16,979 nucleotides of DNA from assembly GCA_900299205.1 (NCBI GenBank), contig OMIW01000184.1:1-16979 (forward strand), given 5' to 3'. The notes below the pieces were generated by a model, which was not told the DNA's origin, searched no databases, and worked only from the letters and a program-made list of their open reading frames with translations. This document shows positions 1 through 8,419 of the stretch, piece after piece. The stretch is from Pseudomonadota bacterium. GTDB taxonomy: Bacteria > Bdellovibrionota_C > UBA2361 > OMIW01. The position numbers and the translations under genes were made by a program. Each line of letters starts with the position of its first letter. Position 1 is the stretch's first letter.

Positions 1-2795
1 CCTGGTGAGAAAAAGGCCCTTGATGCCTCTGATGCACCCGCGGGAAGCTCGACCGCAACAAAGCCGTCACGAACTCGGATCGGCGACTCCGCCGAGGGTG
101 ACCCCGAGATCAATTTCATCAAAACATAACTGGCCCCCTCATGCCTTTCCACCTCGGTCTCCTGTCCCGGAAAGCGACCTGATGATGAGGAAGCCTTGCG
201 GTTGACCACCCCAGAATCCATCGGAATTCTGGGAGAGACCTTCACTTCCCGTGGTTCATGCTCGGGGGTCGAGGGATTGGTTTCATGAGGGCCAGCCTTC
301 CGATCAGAGTGCTGCACGTTCTTGGTTTCACCCAGCTCGTTAATGCTTGCAGGTCCGCGAATCGTGCCCGGCGGCACAACTTCCCCCCGCTCCAGCTCAG
401 AGACATTATCAAGGTCTGGACTATGAAGAATCTCGTTCCGATCGGGAGCCGAGCCTACCTCTTCGATAACTCCCTCCACTTTATCACGCTGATCAATCGT
501 TTGCTCACGCGCATCGAACTGATCCTTCACCACATGAGGCGTGATAAAGGTAAGAAGGTTCGTCCGAACCCGTCGCTCTGTGCTACGTCTAAATGCTGTA
601 CCAAGAATCGGTATATCTTTGAGAAAGGGAACACCTGCATCGGAATCGTTATTCTGATCGGCCATTAAACCGCCGATCACAATCATCTGACCATCCTTCG
701 TAATCACGGTGGTTTGACTACTCCGTACCGTTGTAGTCGGCCCCAAGTCGGTGGTTGCAGTTGGAACAATATCCGAAACATTGGTAAAGATGTTCAGAGT
801 AACAAAGTCTTCTGAAGAGATTTGTGGTGTCAATCGGAGCGTTATCCCAACATCCTGTCGATCAATCTGATTAAAGGTATTATTAAGATTTGTCGCGTTC
901 GTCGATGTGCTTGCGAGAAAAGGAATATTTTGGCCCACGACGATCTCCGCAGGCTCGTTGTCGGTGGCTAACAATGTCGGCGCAGAGAGCACGTTGACGT
1001 TTTGGTTAGAGCGAGCGGCAGTGAGCATTACCGCCTGCGTAGGAATCTGTATACCACCTGGCAATTTCAGCGATCCCGCGCTCGCCGCTGCGACCGAAAA
1101 GCCAGACAGCTTCGTGGGATCAGAGAGTAATCCCTTCAGCCCTTCAGCACCACCAAGCTGGTTTTGCGCCAGAATTCCTCCATCTTTTCCCCCTGTTGAA
1201 GTTAAGAAGTCGAATCCACCGGTTTGCGTGTTATCTACACTCACCTCAAGCAACATCGCTTCCACAAGAACCTGACGCCTTTTGATATCCAAGCTGTCGA
1301 TCAACGACCGAATTTTTTCGTAGTCAGTACGGTTTGACTGTATAATGAGGGTATTAGTCGCCGGATCGGCAGTAACGGAAGTCGAATCATTGAGCTGTAC
1401 TGATGCCGCCTGACGTTGGCTTGTCCCTGCAAGCCCTTGCTGACCACTGAAACCACCACCTCCTTGACCTAAACCGCCCTGCCCCATGCCACTCTGACCA
1501 AACCCGAGAGAGCCGCCGATTCCCGTTCGGCCTCGCTGGGTGAGCGATGAACTGCCACCGAATCCACCCGAGCCCTGACCGGACAAACTACCGGCCCCCG
1601 CCCCGAAAGTACTCCCACCGGATCGGTTCGGTCCGCCCGCACCGCCACTCCCGCCTCCTCCGCTACCAGCAAGCCCCGCTAAAACATTCGCAAGGTCTTC
1701 TGCCTTCGCGTGTTGGCATCGGTAGATATAAAATCGGTTCCCCGAGAGATCGATCTTAGTATCGAGTTCGGAGATGAGGGCCTTAATCCGCGCAGTGGTG
1801 TCGTCATCAGCTACAACGATGATGCTATTAGTTCGCTCATCGGCAATCAGCTGAGGGGCGGTCGCGCGAGGCCCTGTCGCGAGAGATCCCCCTCCGCCTT
1901 GCCCATCAGCGCCACCTGCTTGAGCTCCTCCCGGAACTCCACCAGCGATCCCCAACGGCTGGCGAGAAGTTTGGCCCGCGACATTTCGCGCACCTGGTAC
2001 TCCAGTACCCCCTCCCTGCCCCTGACTAATCCCGAGTAATTCGGATAGTTTCGCAGCGATATCACCCGCCTCGGCATGCTTAATCGGGATAATTGTCATA
2101 TCCCGGTTCACCGAGGGGACATCGAGGGTTTCCACCAACTGTCGAAGCCGCTCGCTGTTGTCCTCGTAATCGACGACGAATAGGGAATTAGAGCCACCAA
2201 ACGCACTGACAAATCCATCAGGGGATATGAGCTGCGCCACAAGTGGCTGCACCTCATCGGCAGCAAGATAGCGAAGCGGAAATACTCGACTGATGACAGC
2301 AGCTGATTTTCCTTCCGAGCTCTCACCACCCATGAGTGGTACTGTCGCCTGCTTCGCTTCTTTCGAGGGTATGATCTTCCAGAGGTTCTCCCCAACAGGA
2401 ACGGTGGTAAAGCCCTTCAGAGCGAGAATCGAATCGAGGATCTTGATCGATTCATCAGGAGAAAGCCTTCCCGGAATGTACATCGTCACCTTACCCTTGA
2501 CCCGATCATCAAGCAGGTAATTCCGTTTTGTTCGTTTACTGAATATGCGAACCAATGCCCCGATCTCGGCATTGCGGACATTGAGCTCGGCTTCCTCTGG
2601 TGCTTGTCCCACGACCTGAGGCGCCGGAGCTCCAACTCCACCATTCTGTGCGGAAGCTCGGGATACCTGTCCGACGAAAACCGCAACTGTCGCAACTCCC
2701 ATGATCAACCAACGCACGATTTTGTCCCGTAGGGACACCGCGCGTGCCCGTTTCGAATGACGACGGAGTAATCTTTGCTGGTATGAAGTTGTCAT
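1..2795 (-). CDS. gspD: Type II secretion system secretin GspD (3' end beyond window)
   Basis: Outer-membrane secretin, the exit channel of type II secretion. The minus-strand frame is open from an ATG at 2795 through base 1 (931 codons, no stop), so the C-terminus is missing. A basic N-terminus, a hydrophobic stretch at about residues 29-44 and a likely cut after SRASA (residue 49) form the signal peptide; an in-frame GTG at residue 20 would give a more usual signal length. N0 lies near 66-150, N1 near 157-225, N2 near 226-345 and N3 near 346-520. The secretin domain spans about 525-755 and includes VPFLKDIPILGTAFR near 721-735. N2 carries a Gly-rich insert (about 256-312) and N3 a longer one (about 374-464). 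After the secretin core, at least 170 polar residues follow. gspC lies directly upstream, separated by 143 bases. No clear Shine-Dalgarno site precedes the ATG. Identification is firm; the exact start is less so. Confidence 0.95.
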   Translation of the reverse strand, partial: MTTSYQQRLLRRHSKRARAVSLRDKIVRWLIMGVATVAVFVGQVSRASAQNGGVGAPAPQVVGQAPEEAELNVRNAEIGALVRIFSKRTKRNYLLDDRVKGKVTMYIPGRLSPDESIKILDSILALKGFTTVPVGENLWKIIPSKEAKQATVPLMGGESSEGKSAAVISRVFPLRYLAADEVQPLVAQLISPDGFVSAFGGSNSLFVVDYEDNSERLRQLVETLDVPSVNRDMTIIPIKHAEAGDIAAKLSELLGISQGQGGGTGVPGARNVAGQTSRQPLGIAGGVPGGAQAGGADGQGGGGSLATGPRATAPQLIADERTNSIIVVADDDTTARIKALISELDTKIDLSGNRFYIYRCQHAKAEDLANVLAGLAGSGGGGSGGAGGPNRSGGSTFGAGAGSLSGQGSGGFGGSSSLTQRGRTGIGGSLGFGQSGMGQGGLGQGGGGFSGQQGLAGTSQRQAASVQLNDSTSVTADPATNTLIIQSNRTDYEKIRSLIDSLDIKRRQVLVEAMLLEVSVDNTQTGGFDFLTSTGGKDGGILAQNQLGGAEGLKGLLSDPTKLSGFSVAAASAGSLKLPGGIQIPTQAVMLTAARSNQNVNVLSAPTLLATDNEPAEIVVGQNIPFLASTSTNATNLNNTFNQIDRQDVGITLRLTPQISSEDFVTLNIFTNVSDIVPTATTDLGPTTTVRSSQTTVITKDGQMIVIGGLMADQNNDSDAGVPFLKDIPILGTAFRRSTERRVRTNLLTFITPHVVKDQFDAREQTIDQRDKVEGVIEEVGSAPDRNEILHSPDLDNVSELERGEVVPPGTIRGPASINELGETKNVQHSDRKAGPHETNPSTPEHEPREVKVSPRIPMDSGVVNRKASSSSGRFPGQETEVERHEGASYVLMKLISGSPSAESPIRVRDGFVAVELPAGASEASRAFFSP

Positions 2796-2938
2796 GGTGG
2801 GAAAAGCGTTCCGATCAGAGGAGGGGCGGGAATGTCTTTGATGCGCACGACTCGCCGGGTTCCTCGCACCTCTCCCCGGACTTAAAACACCCCTTCGAGT
2901 AGACCACAACTGAACAGACCCGTCGAGCACCGATACCC

Positions 2939-3817
2939 TTATTGAATTTGATAATCGAAGGCCATCTCTTGACGATTTCGCTCCAAAACAACCTTAAGCG
3001 AGCGCTCAGACTTTAGTTTCTCAAAAAGTTGCAGTGCCTGCGAGAAATCTCCCAGCTGGTTCCCATTGATGGTTTGCAGGATATCCCCATTCCGAAGCCC
3101 GATCTTCTCAAAAAGGCTCCCCGATTTTATGGCAAACAGGCGCAATCCGACCGCCTGACCATTCTTAAAGTAGGGTACCGCCCGAAGCTGCGTCAGGAGA
3201 ACCGGTAAATTACTGAGAGCCTCATCGACATCTCGCTCGGCGACAACGACGCGGGTCCCATTCGTCCCTCCCGACCCCGCATCGGCACTACCTGCAATCA
3301 GCGCCAATTGCTCTCGTTTGCCGTTATAGTCGACGACGACCCGGTCAACTCCAATCGAGATCAATTTTGAAACATCGAAAACAGATTCTCCAACCCCGAA
3401 CACATCCTGTTCACTTCGCTGAGTCTGTTCGATGATCGCATACGAATCCTCGGGGAGGGAAGATACATAGGTGCCTACGAGTTTGAGCGGAAGAGGGGCC
3501 GTGGCAACAACGGGAGTAGGCTGGGGGGGAGCGATAGCTCGGCCGAGCTCACCGAAGAGTTTTTTTTCCCCGAGCCCGCGAATAGCTGCATCACCCTTTC
3601 CCGCACTGGGGTGCACCCCCATGACAGGGCTATCTGCCCCCACCTCCTGAACGGCAGCCTCGAGTGATGCTCGGGATGTCTCCGCATCGAGCCATATCTT
3701 GGTCGAACTGCGGCCAAGAAGGACAATCAGAACTGCACTCAGTAATACCACTCCCCTTCGGAAAATCCGCGCGCCCAGCGCAATGTGACCGGGAGTGATG
3801 TGTAGGATTTGAGACAC
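2939..3817 (-). CDS. gspC: Type II secretion system protein GspC
   Basis: Inner-membrane T2SS protein that links the inner-membrane platform to the secretin GspD through the periplasm. The protein has 292 residues, near the family's usual length. A short cytoplasmic N-terminus is followed by one membrane segment (about 22-36). A linker rich in Pro and Ala (about 97-110) leads to the homology region (about 108-176, with LKLVGTYVSS), which in the family binds the N0 domain of GspD. A C-terminal PDZ domain (about 215-290) contains LRNGDILQTINGN. The start is GTG, chosen because it is the first start that keeps the membrane segment with a short N-terminus; no convincing Shine-Dalgarno site is seen. 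It sits between the TPR lipoprotein gene and gspD on the same strand, so co-transcription with gspD is likely. Identification rests on domain order and the gspD neighbour. Confidence 0.92.
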   Translation of the reverse strand: MSQILHITPGHIALGARIFRRGVVLLSAVLIVLLGRSSTKIWLDAETSRASLEAAVQEVGADSPVMGVHPSAGKGDAAIRGLGEKKLFGELGRAIAPPQPTPVVATAPLPLKLVGTYVSSLPEDSYAIIEQTQRSEQDVFGVGESVFDVSKLISIGVDRVVVDYNGKREQLALIAGSADAGSGGTNGTRVVVAERDVDEALSNLPVLLTQLRAVPYFKNGQAVGLRLFAIKSGSLFEKIGLRNGDILQTINGNQLGDFSQALQLFEKLKSERSLKVVLERNRQEMAFDYQIQ

Positions 3818-3991
3818 GGGGAAGGCCTGAGGATGGTTGAAAAATATTCACACTAAAAGTCGAGCCCACCTCTCAGAATCAACTCGTAACCGCAGTGATG
3901 CCGCTCGATTTTTCCGGAAACGCGAACTCCCTCAGCGATAGTGCCGGAAACCTCTGACAGAGAACAAGGGATTTAACACCAAAAGAAAGGT

Positions 3992-4675
3992 TTACCTCGC
4001 CGCTTCTTCCTTCGCCGCGACTCGTTCTCTCCGTTTCGATTCCCGATACCGCGCTGCACCAAGCTCATTCTGTTTCTCATAAAAAGAGCCTATCATTTGG
4101 TCTTGCATTGCAAGAATCTCGAGCGCCTCATTCTTGAACTCAATCGCCTGCCTGGCGAAAGGTGAATTCGGATAGCTCGCGCGGAGCCTATCAAGCAGCT
4201 CGACCGCCTTTTCTATCGGCGCGGTGTCTCGCCCCGCCCCTTTTATCGATACCATAGAACTTCGGGCCTGCTGATAGAGTGCGTATGGCACCGCCAACGC
4301 GCCTGGATAGGTGGTTATATACTCTTCGTAAGCCGGCACCGCTTCGGAAAAAGCCCCAGCAAAGAATTGCGAATCTGCTGCTTTGAGGAGAGCATACTCA
4401 GCAAAGACGCCGTCTGGGTAAGAATTCCGCAAGGTCTGAAACCGCTCACGAGCGACCGAATATAACCCCCGCTCATAGTGCTGTTGGGCCTGATTCAGAA
4501 GTTCCCGCTCGGACTCATCGGCGACTGGGAGGCTTGCCTTAACTACCTCACGAGGGCCCGTTATTTCAGGGGAGGACGACCCACATCCCAGAAATATCGA
4601 GAACGCAATCACGATGAGTGGACAAGAGCGCCATAGACTGAGACTCCGATAAATGATGGCCTCCGGCCACCTCAC
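3992..4675 (-). CDS. TPR outer-membrane lipoprotein, BamD-like (possibly a secretin-assembly lipoprotein)
   Basis: From the GTG at 4675 the protein has 227 residues. A hydrophobic segment (about 19-29) ends in FLGC, a lipobox-like site with Cys31, although Phe at -3 is not typical. TPR-like helix pairs follow: HYERGLYSVARERFQTL, a repeat ending EEYITTYPG, and one with LLDRLRASYPNSPFARQA. This order and the YP-G/YP-N turns match BamD (YfiO), the essential lipoprotein of the outer-membrane beta-barrel assembly complex. The protein ends in a charged stretch (RESKRRERVAAKEEAAR) where BamD normally has a complete last TPR. The frame stays open upstream to 4915 inside dxs, and another GTG lies at 4696, so the start is inferred from the signal peptide. 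It sits between dxs and gspC. BamD is the best family match; a TPR pilotin-type role for GspD is possible from context. Confidence 0.75.
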   Translation of the reverse strand: MRWPEAIIYRSLSLWRSCPLIVIAFSIFLGCGSSSPEITGPREVVKASLPVADESERELLNQAQQHYERGLYSVARERFQTLRNSYPDGVFAEYALLKAADSQFFAGAFSEAVPAYEEYITTYPGALAVPYALYQQARSSMVSIKGAGRDTAPIEKAVELLDRLRASYPNSPFARQAIEFKNEALEILAMQDQMIGSFYEKQNELGAARYRESKRRERVAAKEEAAR

Positions 4676-4697
4676 CCGTTCAAAGTTACCCGCCACT

Positions 4698-6716
4698 TTA
4701 CCGCGTCGCTCGCACTGCCCCCACACCTCCAACGAATGTCGATTTGGAATTCCCCTCACTTCGCTCTCCATCCCTATTTCCCGCACCGAAGTCACCCCCG
4801 AGATCTCCCGCTCCATCCATCTCGAACGCATCTGAAACTGCGGCAACGATACCCGATGGGGTAATTCCGAACCTCGTCTTCTGCTCGGCCTGAGTCCCAT
4901 GGGAGACAAACTCATCAGCGATGCCGACCCGGATCAGGGGGCGATGCAGCGCCACCCGTCTGTCCGAAAAAAGTTCTAGGAGAGCACTCCCGAACCCCCC
5001 CGCCAAGCAGTGGTCTTCGATCGAACACACGAGAGAGTGGCCGGCCGCTTCTTTAACAAACAGATCCTCATCGAGCGGCTTAGCAAAGCGGGCGTCAATG
5101 ACGGTGCACGACAGATTAAGGGTCGCCTTAATCTCGGCCGCCGCTTTGACAGCGGTCTGTACCGTCGTTCCCAGGGCACACAAAAGAACGTCATGCCCTC
5201 TCTGGACCACCCGCCCCTTACCGAGAGGGACCTCTGAAATTGGCTCATCAAGAGAGACCCCTGTGCCGTTACCCCGTGGGTAACGAACCACCACTGGTCC
5301 ATCTCCGTGCCGCACGGCGGTGAAGAGGTGATTTCTCAACTCTGCCTCATCCGAGGGACACATAATCGTCAGATGCGGGATCTCGCGCAAGAAGGAGATA
5401 TCATATACGCCCTGGTGAGTTTCCCCGTCATTCCCCACAAGACCCGCCCGGTCGACGGCGAACACCACCGGAAGACGCTGGATACAAACATCGTGAAGAA
5501 CCTGGTCGAACGCCCTCTGAAGGAAGGTTGAATATATTGCGCAGATTGGCCTGGCGCCCTCGCAGGCGAGTCCCGCAGCAAAGGTGACCGCATGCTGCTC
5601 ACAGATACCAACATCGAAGAACCGCTCCGGATGAGCTCGCTGGAACGCATCCAGTCCCGTTCCACCCGCCATGGCGGCGGTAATCGCGACTACGTTCGGG
5701 TCACTATTCGCCAGTTCAATCGCAGTTTGGGCAAAGACCTGCGTGTAGGTCGGCGGTAAACGAACAGGAGTGGTGGGCTGCTTTGGCGCACCACTCGACG
5801 GATCAAAGAGCTGAACTGCATGCCACTTGACCGGGTCCTCCTCAGCGAGATGGTAGCCTTTCCCCTTAATTGTGTGAACATGGACGAGGGCTGGTATCGC
5901 TTGGGTTTTTGCATGCTCCAGCGCCGTAAGCAACTCCCCCATATTATGCCCATCGATCGGACCGATATAGCGGAACCCAAACGCATTAAAAAGCATCGCG
6001 GGGCTCGCGACAAAACCCTGAACGGCTTCTTCAGCGCGATCAAGTGCCTTAAACAGAAGTTCAGGCATATAACCGCGCTGATAGAGCTGTTTTATGCCTA
6101 AACGGGCATAGTTTGTTGCTGACGATGTCATTGCCCGCGAGAAGAGCCACTTAAGGGCGCCGACATTCGGGGATATGGACATCTCATTATCATTGAGCAC
6201 AACAATGAATCGCTTGAGGTCGAGCGACCCCGCATGATTGAGAGCTTCGAAGGCCATCCCGCACGTCATCGACCCATCGCCTATGACTGAGACCACGAAG
6301 GAATCCGCAGCTCCCCGCTTATCAAGCGCGACCCGCATCCCGACACCGGCACTGATACTGGTGCCCGCATGCCCTGCGCCAAATGCGTCAAAAGGGCTTT
6401 CGTCTCGACGCAAGAAACCGGAGATTCCCCCGGCAGTGCGTATGGTTCTCAGGTCTTCGCGACGACCGGTAACCATTTTGTGAACATACCCCTGATGACC
6501 GACATCCCAGATCACCTTATCGTCAGGGGTCGAGAAGGCGTGATGAAGCGCCACCGTGAGCTCGGCCACCCCAAGACTCGAGGCAAAATGCCCCCCCACT
6601 GATGCCACAGTGTTGATGAGCTCCTCTCGCAGCTCATCGGCGACGGTTCTCAGTTCCTCTGCCGAGAGCGCTCGTAAGCCAACCGGAAGTTCGAGAGAAT
6701 CAATGAGCCTCGCCAT
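4698..6716 (-). CDS. dxs: 1-deoxy-D-xylulose-5-phosphate synthase
   Basis: Thiamine-diphosphate enzyme that condenses pyruvate and glyceraldehyde 3-phosphate to DXP, the first step of the MEP isoprenoid pathway and a source of precursor for thiamine and pyridoxal. From ATG 6716 it has 672 residues. Visible motifs are SVGGHFASSLG (about 39-49, His43), the ThDP/Mg signature GDGSMTCGMAFEALNHAG (146-163) with LNDNEMSIS (174-182), the catalytic Glu373 in CEQHAVTFAAG, and DRAGLVGNDGETHQG (422-436), followed by the transketolase C-terminal domain. The core matches the family throughout. About 40 Gly/Asp-rich residues extend past the usual end. MARLIDSLELP fits the family N-terminus; an ATG three codons earlier (6725) and TTG codons at 6758/6755 are alternatives, and no strong Shine-Dalgarno site decides. 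It heads the minus-strand run with the TPR lipoprotein, gspC and gspD, and is divergent from nspC. Confidence 0.97.
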   Translation of the reverse strand: MARLIDSLELPVGLRALSAEELRTVADELREELINTVASVGGHFASSLGVAELTVALHHAFSTPDDKVIWDVGHQGYVHKMVTGRREDLRTIRTAGGISGFLRRDESPFDAFGAGHAGTSISAGVGMRVALDKRGAADSFVVSVIGDGSMTCGMAFEALNHAGSLDLKRFIVVLNDNEMSISPNVGALKWLFSRAMTSSATNYARLGIKQLYQRGYMPELLFKALDRAEEAVQGFVASPAMLFNAFGFRYIGPIDGHNMGELLTALEHAKTQAIPALVHVHTIKGKGYHLAEEDPVKWHAVQLFDPSSGAPKQPTTPVRLPPTYTQVFAQTAIELANSDPNVVAITAAMAGGTGLDAFQRAHPERFFDVGICEQHAVTFAAGLACEGARPICAIYSTFLQRAFDQVLHDVCIQRLPVVFAVDRAGLVGNDGETHQGVYDISFLREIPHLTIMCPSDEAELRNHLFTAVRHGDGPVVVRYPRGNGTGVSLDEPISEVPLGKGRVVQRGHDVLLCALGTTVQTAVKAAAEIKATLNLSCTVIDARFAKPLDEDLFVKEAAGHSLVCSIEDHCLAGGFGSALLELFSDRRVALHRPLIRVGIADEFVSHGTQAEQKTRFGITPSGIVAAVSDAFEMDGAGDLGGDFGAGNRDGERSEGNSKSTFVGGVGAVRATR

Positions 6717-6841
6717 ACAACGCATCCGAAAGGACCAAAAACCACCTATCGACAACAAATGAAGAGATAGCTCTTGGAAAGAAATGTCCTATTTCATTGA
6801 AAATATCCCAACCCTCTTGGTCCCCTCGAGCGGGAGAAAAG

Positions 6842-6869
6842 TTGATTGAGCGTCACTTATTAGTATAAA
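6842..6869 (+). promoter_or_regulatory. Candidate sigma70-type promoter for nspC
   Basis: TTGATT (6842-6847) and TATAAA (6864-6869) are separated by 16 bases, a good match to vegetative -35 and -10 boxes. Transcription would begin near 6876 and give a leader of about 90 bases before the nspC ATG at 6967. This also argues against the upstream in-frame TTG at 6871 as the start. Seen by eye only; no start site is known. Confidence 0.5.
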
Positions 6870-6956
6870 ATTGGGGTTTCGTAAACTCAATGACAACATA
6901 GACTTCTCACAACAAGTTCACATTCGTGCTGCATTAATACCACATACATCGTCCCC

Positions 6957-6960
6957 GAGG
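6957..6960 (+). promoter_or_regulatory. Ribosome binding site deciding the nspC start
   Basis: GAGG lies six bases before the ATG at 6967. The upstream in-frame TTG at 6871 has no such site. This is one of the few well-placed Shine-Dalgarno sequences in the window and supports ATG 6967. Confidence 0.6.
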
Positions 6961-6966
6961 CTCCCC

Positions 6967-8127
6967 ATGGTAGCAACAATCTCATACGACCTCGACATAC
7001 TGGACCGCAACATTTCGCGCATTCGTGAGATCGAGAATCAAGTCCGCGAGGGTGGGGGCAATCTTACCATCCTTTACGCGCTCAAAGCGTCGTATGCCAC
7101 CCTGCCCTATTTCAGCTCCCTGGGAATCACGGGCGAGGTCAGCTCCGCTGGGGAAGCGCTCCTGAGCGCAGCTCATCTGCCCGGCAAAAGCCACGCATTC
7201 TGTGTTTCGATTACCGAGGATGAATGGCGAGAAATATCCCCTCTTATCTCCCACTTATCCTTCAACTCGCTTACACAGGGGGGTCGCTTCGCCTCTCGCG
7301 CCGAGTCTCTGGGCATATCTTGTGGACTGAGAATAAATCCGAGGCATTCCGTCTCAACCTACCCCGAGTACGATCCATGTCGCGCCGGCTGCCGATTCGG
7401 CCTCGATATCGGCGAATTGCCCAACCCCCTCCCTCAGTGGGTTTCGGGTCTGCACTTTCACGCACTCTCTGAAAATTCAGCCGAGGACTTTGTCCGGGTT
7501 CTCGATGCTTTTGAGGCTGGGGTTAGCCATATCCTCCCCTCCCTTTCCTGGGTTAATCTCGGAGGTGGACACCTCTGCACATCCGAATCTTATCGGCGTG
7601 ATATTCTCGTCGCGGCGATTCAGCGGTTCTCTCTCCGACATCCCCATCTTGCAATCTACCTTGAGCCAGGAGCCGCATGGGTCTGGGAAGCAGGCACCCT
7701 TGAGGTTGAGATCACCGACATAGTCGAACGCTCGGGCGTTAAAACTGCCGTCCTCGACTTTTCGATCCGCGCTCACGCCAGCGACTTTTTGATAGGCGGT
7801 CAGATGACCGGGCTGCCATTCGATGTTGAGGGTTTTACACCCGTTGAGGAGAGCGATATTAACGAAGAGGACCTCTCGGAGAGAAACACCTATCACTTTG
7901 GGGGCTCGTCATGCGCAACCTGCGACACCAAAGGCCCCTACCGAACGGAACAAGAGCTCCGCACAGGGGATACCCTTCGCCTGCGGAACATGGGCCACTA
8001 CGTTGATGTGACCTTCTCTTGGTTCAACGGCACCGTCCCTCCGTCGATCGCGTACCAACGGGGAGCTATGCGAGAAATGGTAGTTGTCCGCGATGCTCAG
8101 GGATTCCGAGGCGCGATCGGGATGTAA
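6967..8127 (+). CDS. nspC: Carboxynorspermidine decarboxylase (NspC family)
   Basis: PLP-dependent fold-III (alanine racemase/ornithine decarboxylase type) enzyme that decarboxylates carboxynorspermidine or carboxyspermidine to the triamine, the last step of the aspartate-semialdehyde polyamine route. From ATG 6967 it has 386 residues, usual for the family. YALKAS holds the PLP lysine (Lys40), GLRINP lies at 120-125, LHFHALSEN at 162-170, the phosphate-binding LGGG at 198-201, YLEPGAAWVW at 231-240, and AVLDFSIRAHASDFL near 261-275. GGSSCATCD (312-320) carries Cys316, at the place of the family's active-site cysteine, and SWFNG (351-355) is typical of NspC near the C-terminus. The N-terminal Y-x-L-D region (ISYDLDILDRN) starts almost at once, so the start could be slightly upstream, but the GAGG site favours this ATG. 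The partner carboxynorspermidine dehydrogenase is not in the window. Confidence 0.93.
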   Translation: MVATISYDLDILDRNISRIREIENQVREGGGNLTILYALKASYATLPYFSSLGITGEVSSAGEALLSAAHLPGKSHAFCVSITEDEWREISPLISHLSFNSLTQGGRFASRAESLGISCGLRINPRHSVSTYPEYDPCRAGCRFGLDIGELPNPLPQWVSGLHFHALSENSAEDFVRVLDAFEAGVSHILPSLSWVNLGGGHLCTSESYRRDILVAAIQRFSLRHPHLAIYLEPGAAWVWEAGTLEVEITDIVERSGVKTAVLDFSIRAHASDFLIGGQMTGLPFDVEGFTPVEESDINEEDLSERNTYHFGGSSCATCDTKGPYRTEQELRTGDTLRLRNMGHYVDVTFSWFNGTVPPSIAYQRGAMREMVVVRDAQGFRGAIGM

Positions 8128-8176
8128 AACTCGAGATCAATCGGACGTTTGAACACGACAAGGGCCCGCCACGATC

Positions 8177-8237
8177 GGAGTCGAATACGATCAGAGCCAG
8201 ATGAATACAGGAGTCAAATTAATACAGGAGTCAGATG
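8177..8237. repeat. Degenerate 17-bp tandem repeat, about 3.6 units
   Basis: Units start at 8177, 8194, 8210 and 8227 and resemble GGAGTCAAATTAATACA, with lengths 17, 16, 17 and 11 (partial). The 13-base AATACAGGAGTCA occurs exactly at 8204-8216 and 8221-8233. It lies in the noncoding gap after nspC. Function unknown; replication slippage could explain it. Confidence 0.7.
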
Positions 8238-8274
8238 CGCCGAGGTTCAACCAGAGTCTTGGTTCATTAAGAGT

Positions 8275-8306
8275 AAAGGCCCAGGGCGGTTATCCCATGG
8301 GCCTTT
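8275..8306. terminator. Hairpin terminator between convergent genes
   Basis: AAAGGCCCA (8275-8283) and TGGGCCTTT (8298-8306) form a perfect 9-bp inverted repeat around a 14-base loop, within which GGG/CCC can pair further. The stem ends in AAA/TTT on both strands, so it could stop transcription from nspC (plus) and from the minus-strand gene at 8420. The T run is short, so strength is uncertain. Confidence 0.6.
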
Positions 8307-8419
8307 GTGGAGGTTGGCTAACCCTTTCTTATTGGAGGACAGAATAGTCCCTGATCCAATACGTTCGGGTATCACCACCATACCAAGACCTATCAAAACC
8401 GAATAAACCAACACCGTCA

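Noticed and set aside
258-1275. Plus-strand frames of 136 and 122 codons inside gspD
   Set aside because: They are antisense shadows of the secretin domain, which is clearly coding on the minus strand.
3818-3991. Possible promoter ahead of gspC (TTGATT followed by TTTTAG about 18 bases later)
   Set aside because: The -10 match is too weak to call, and read-through from dxs would explain expression.
8149-8406. Plus-strand frame of 85 codons after nspC
   Set aside because: It runs through the tandem repeat and the hairpin terminator and has no domain or ribosome binding site.
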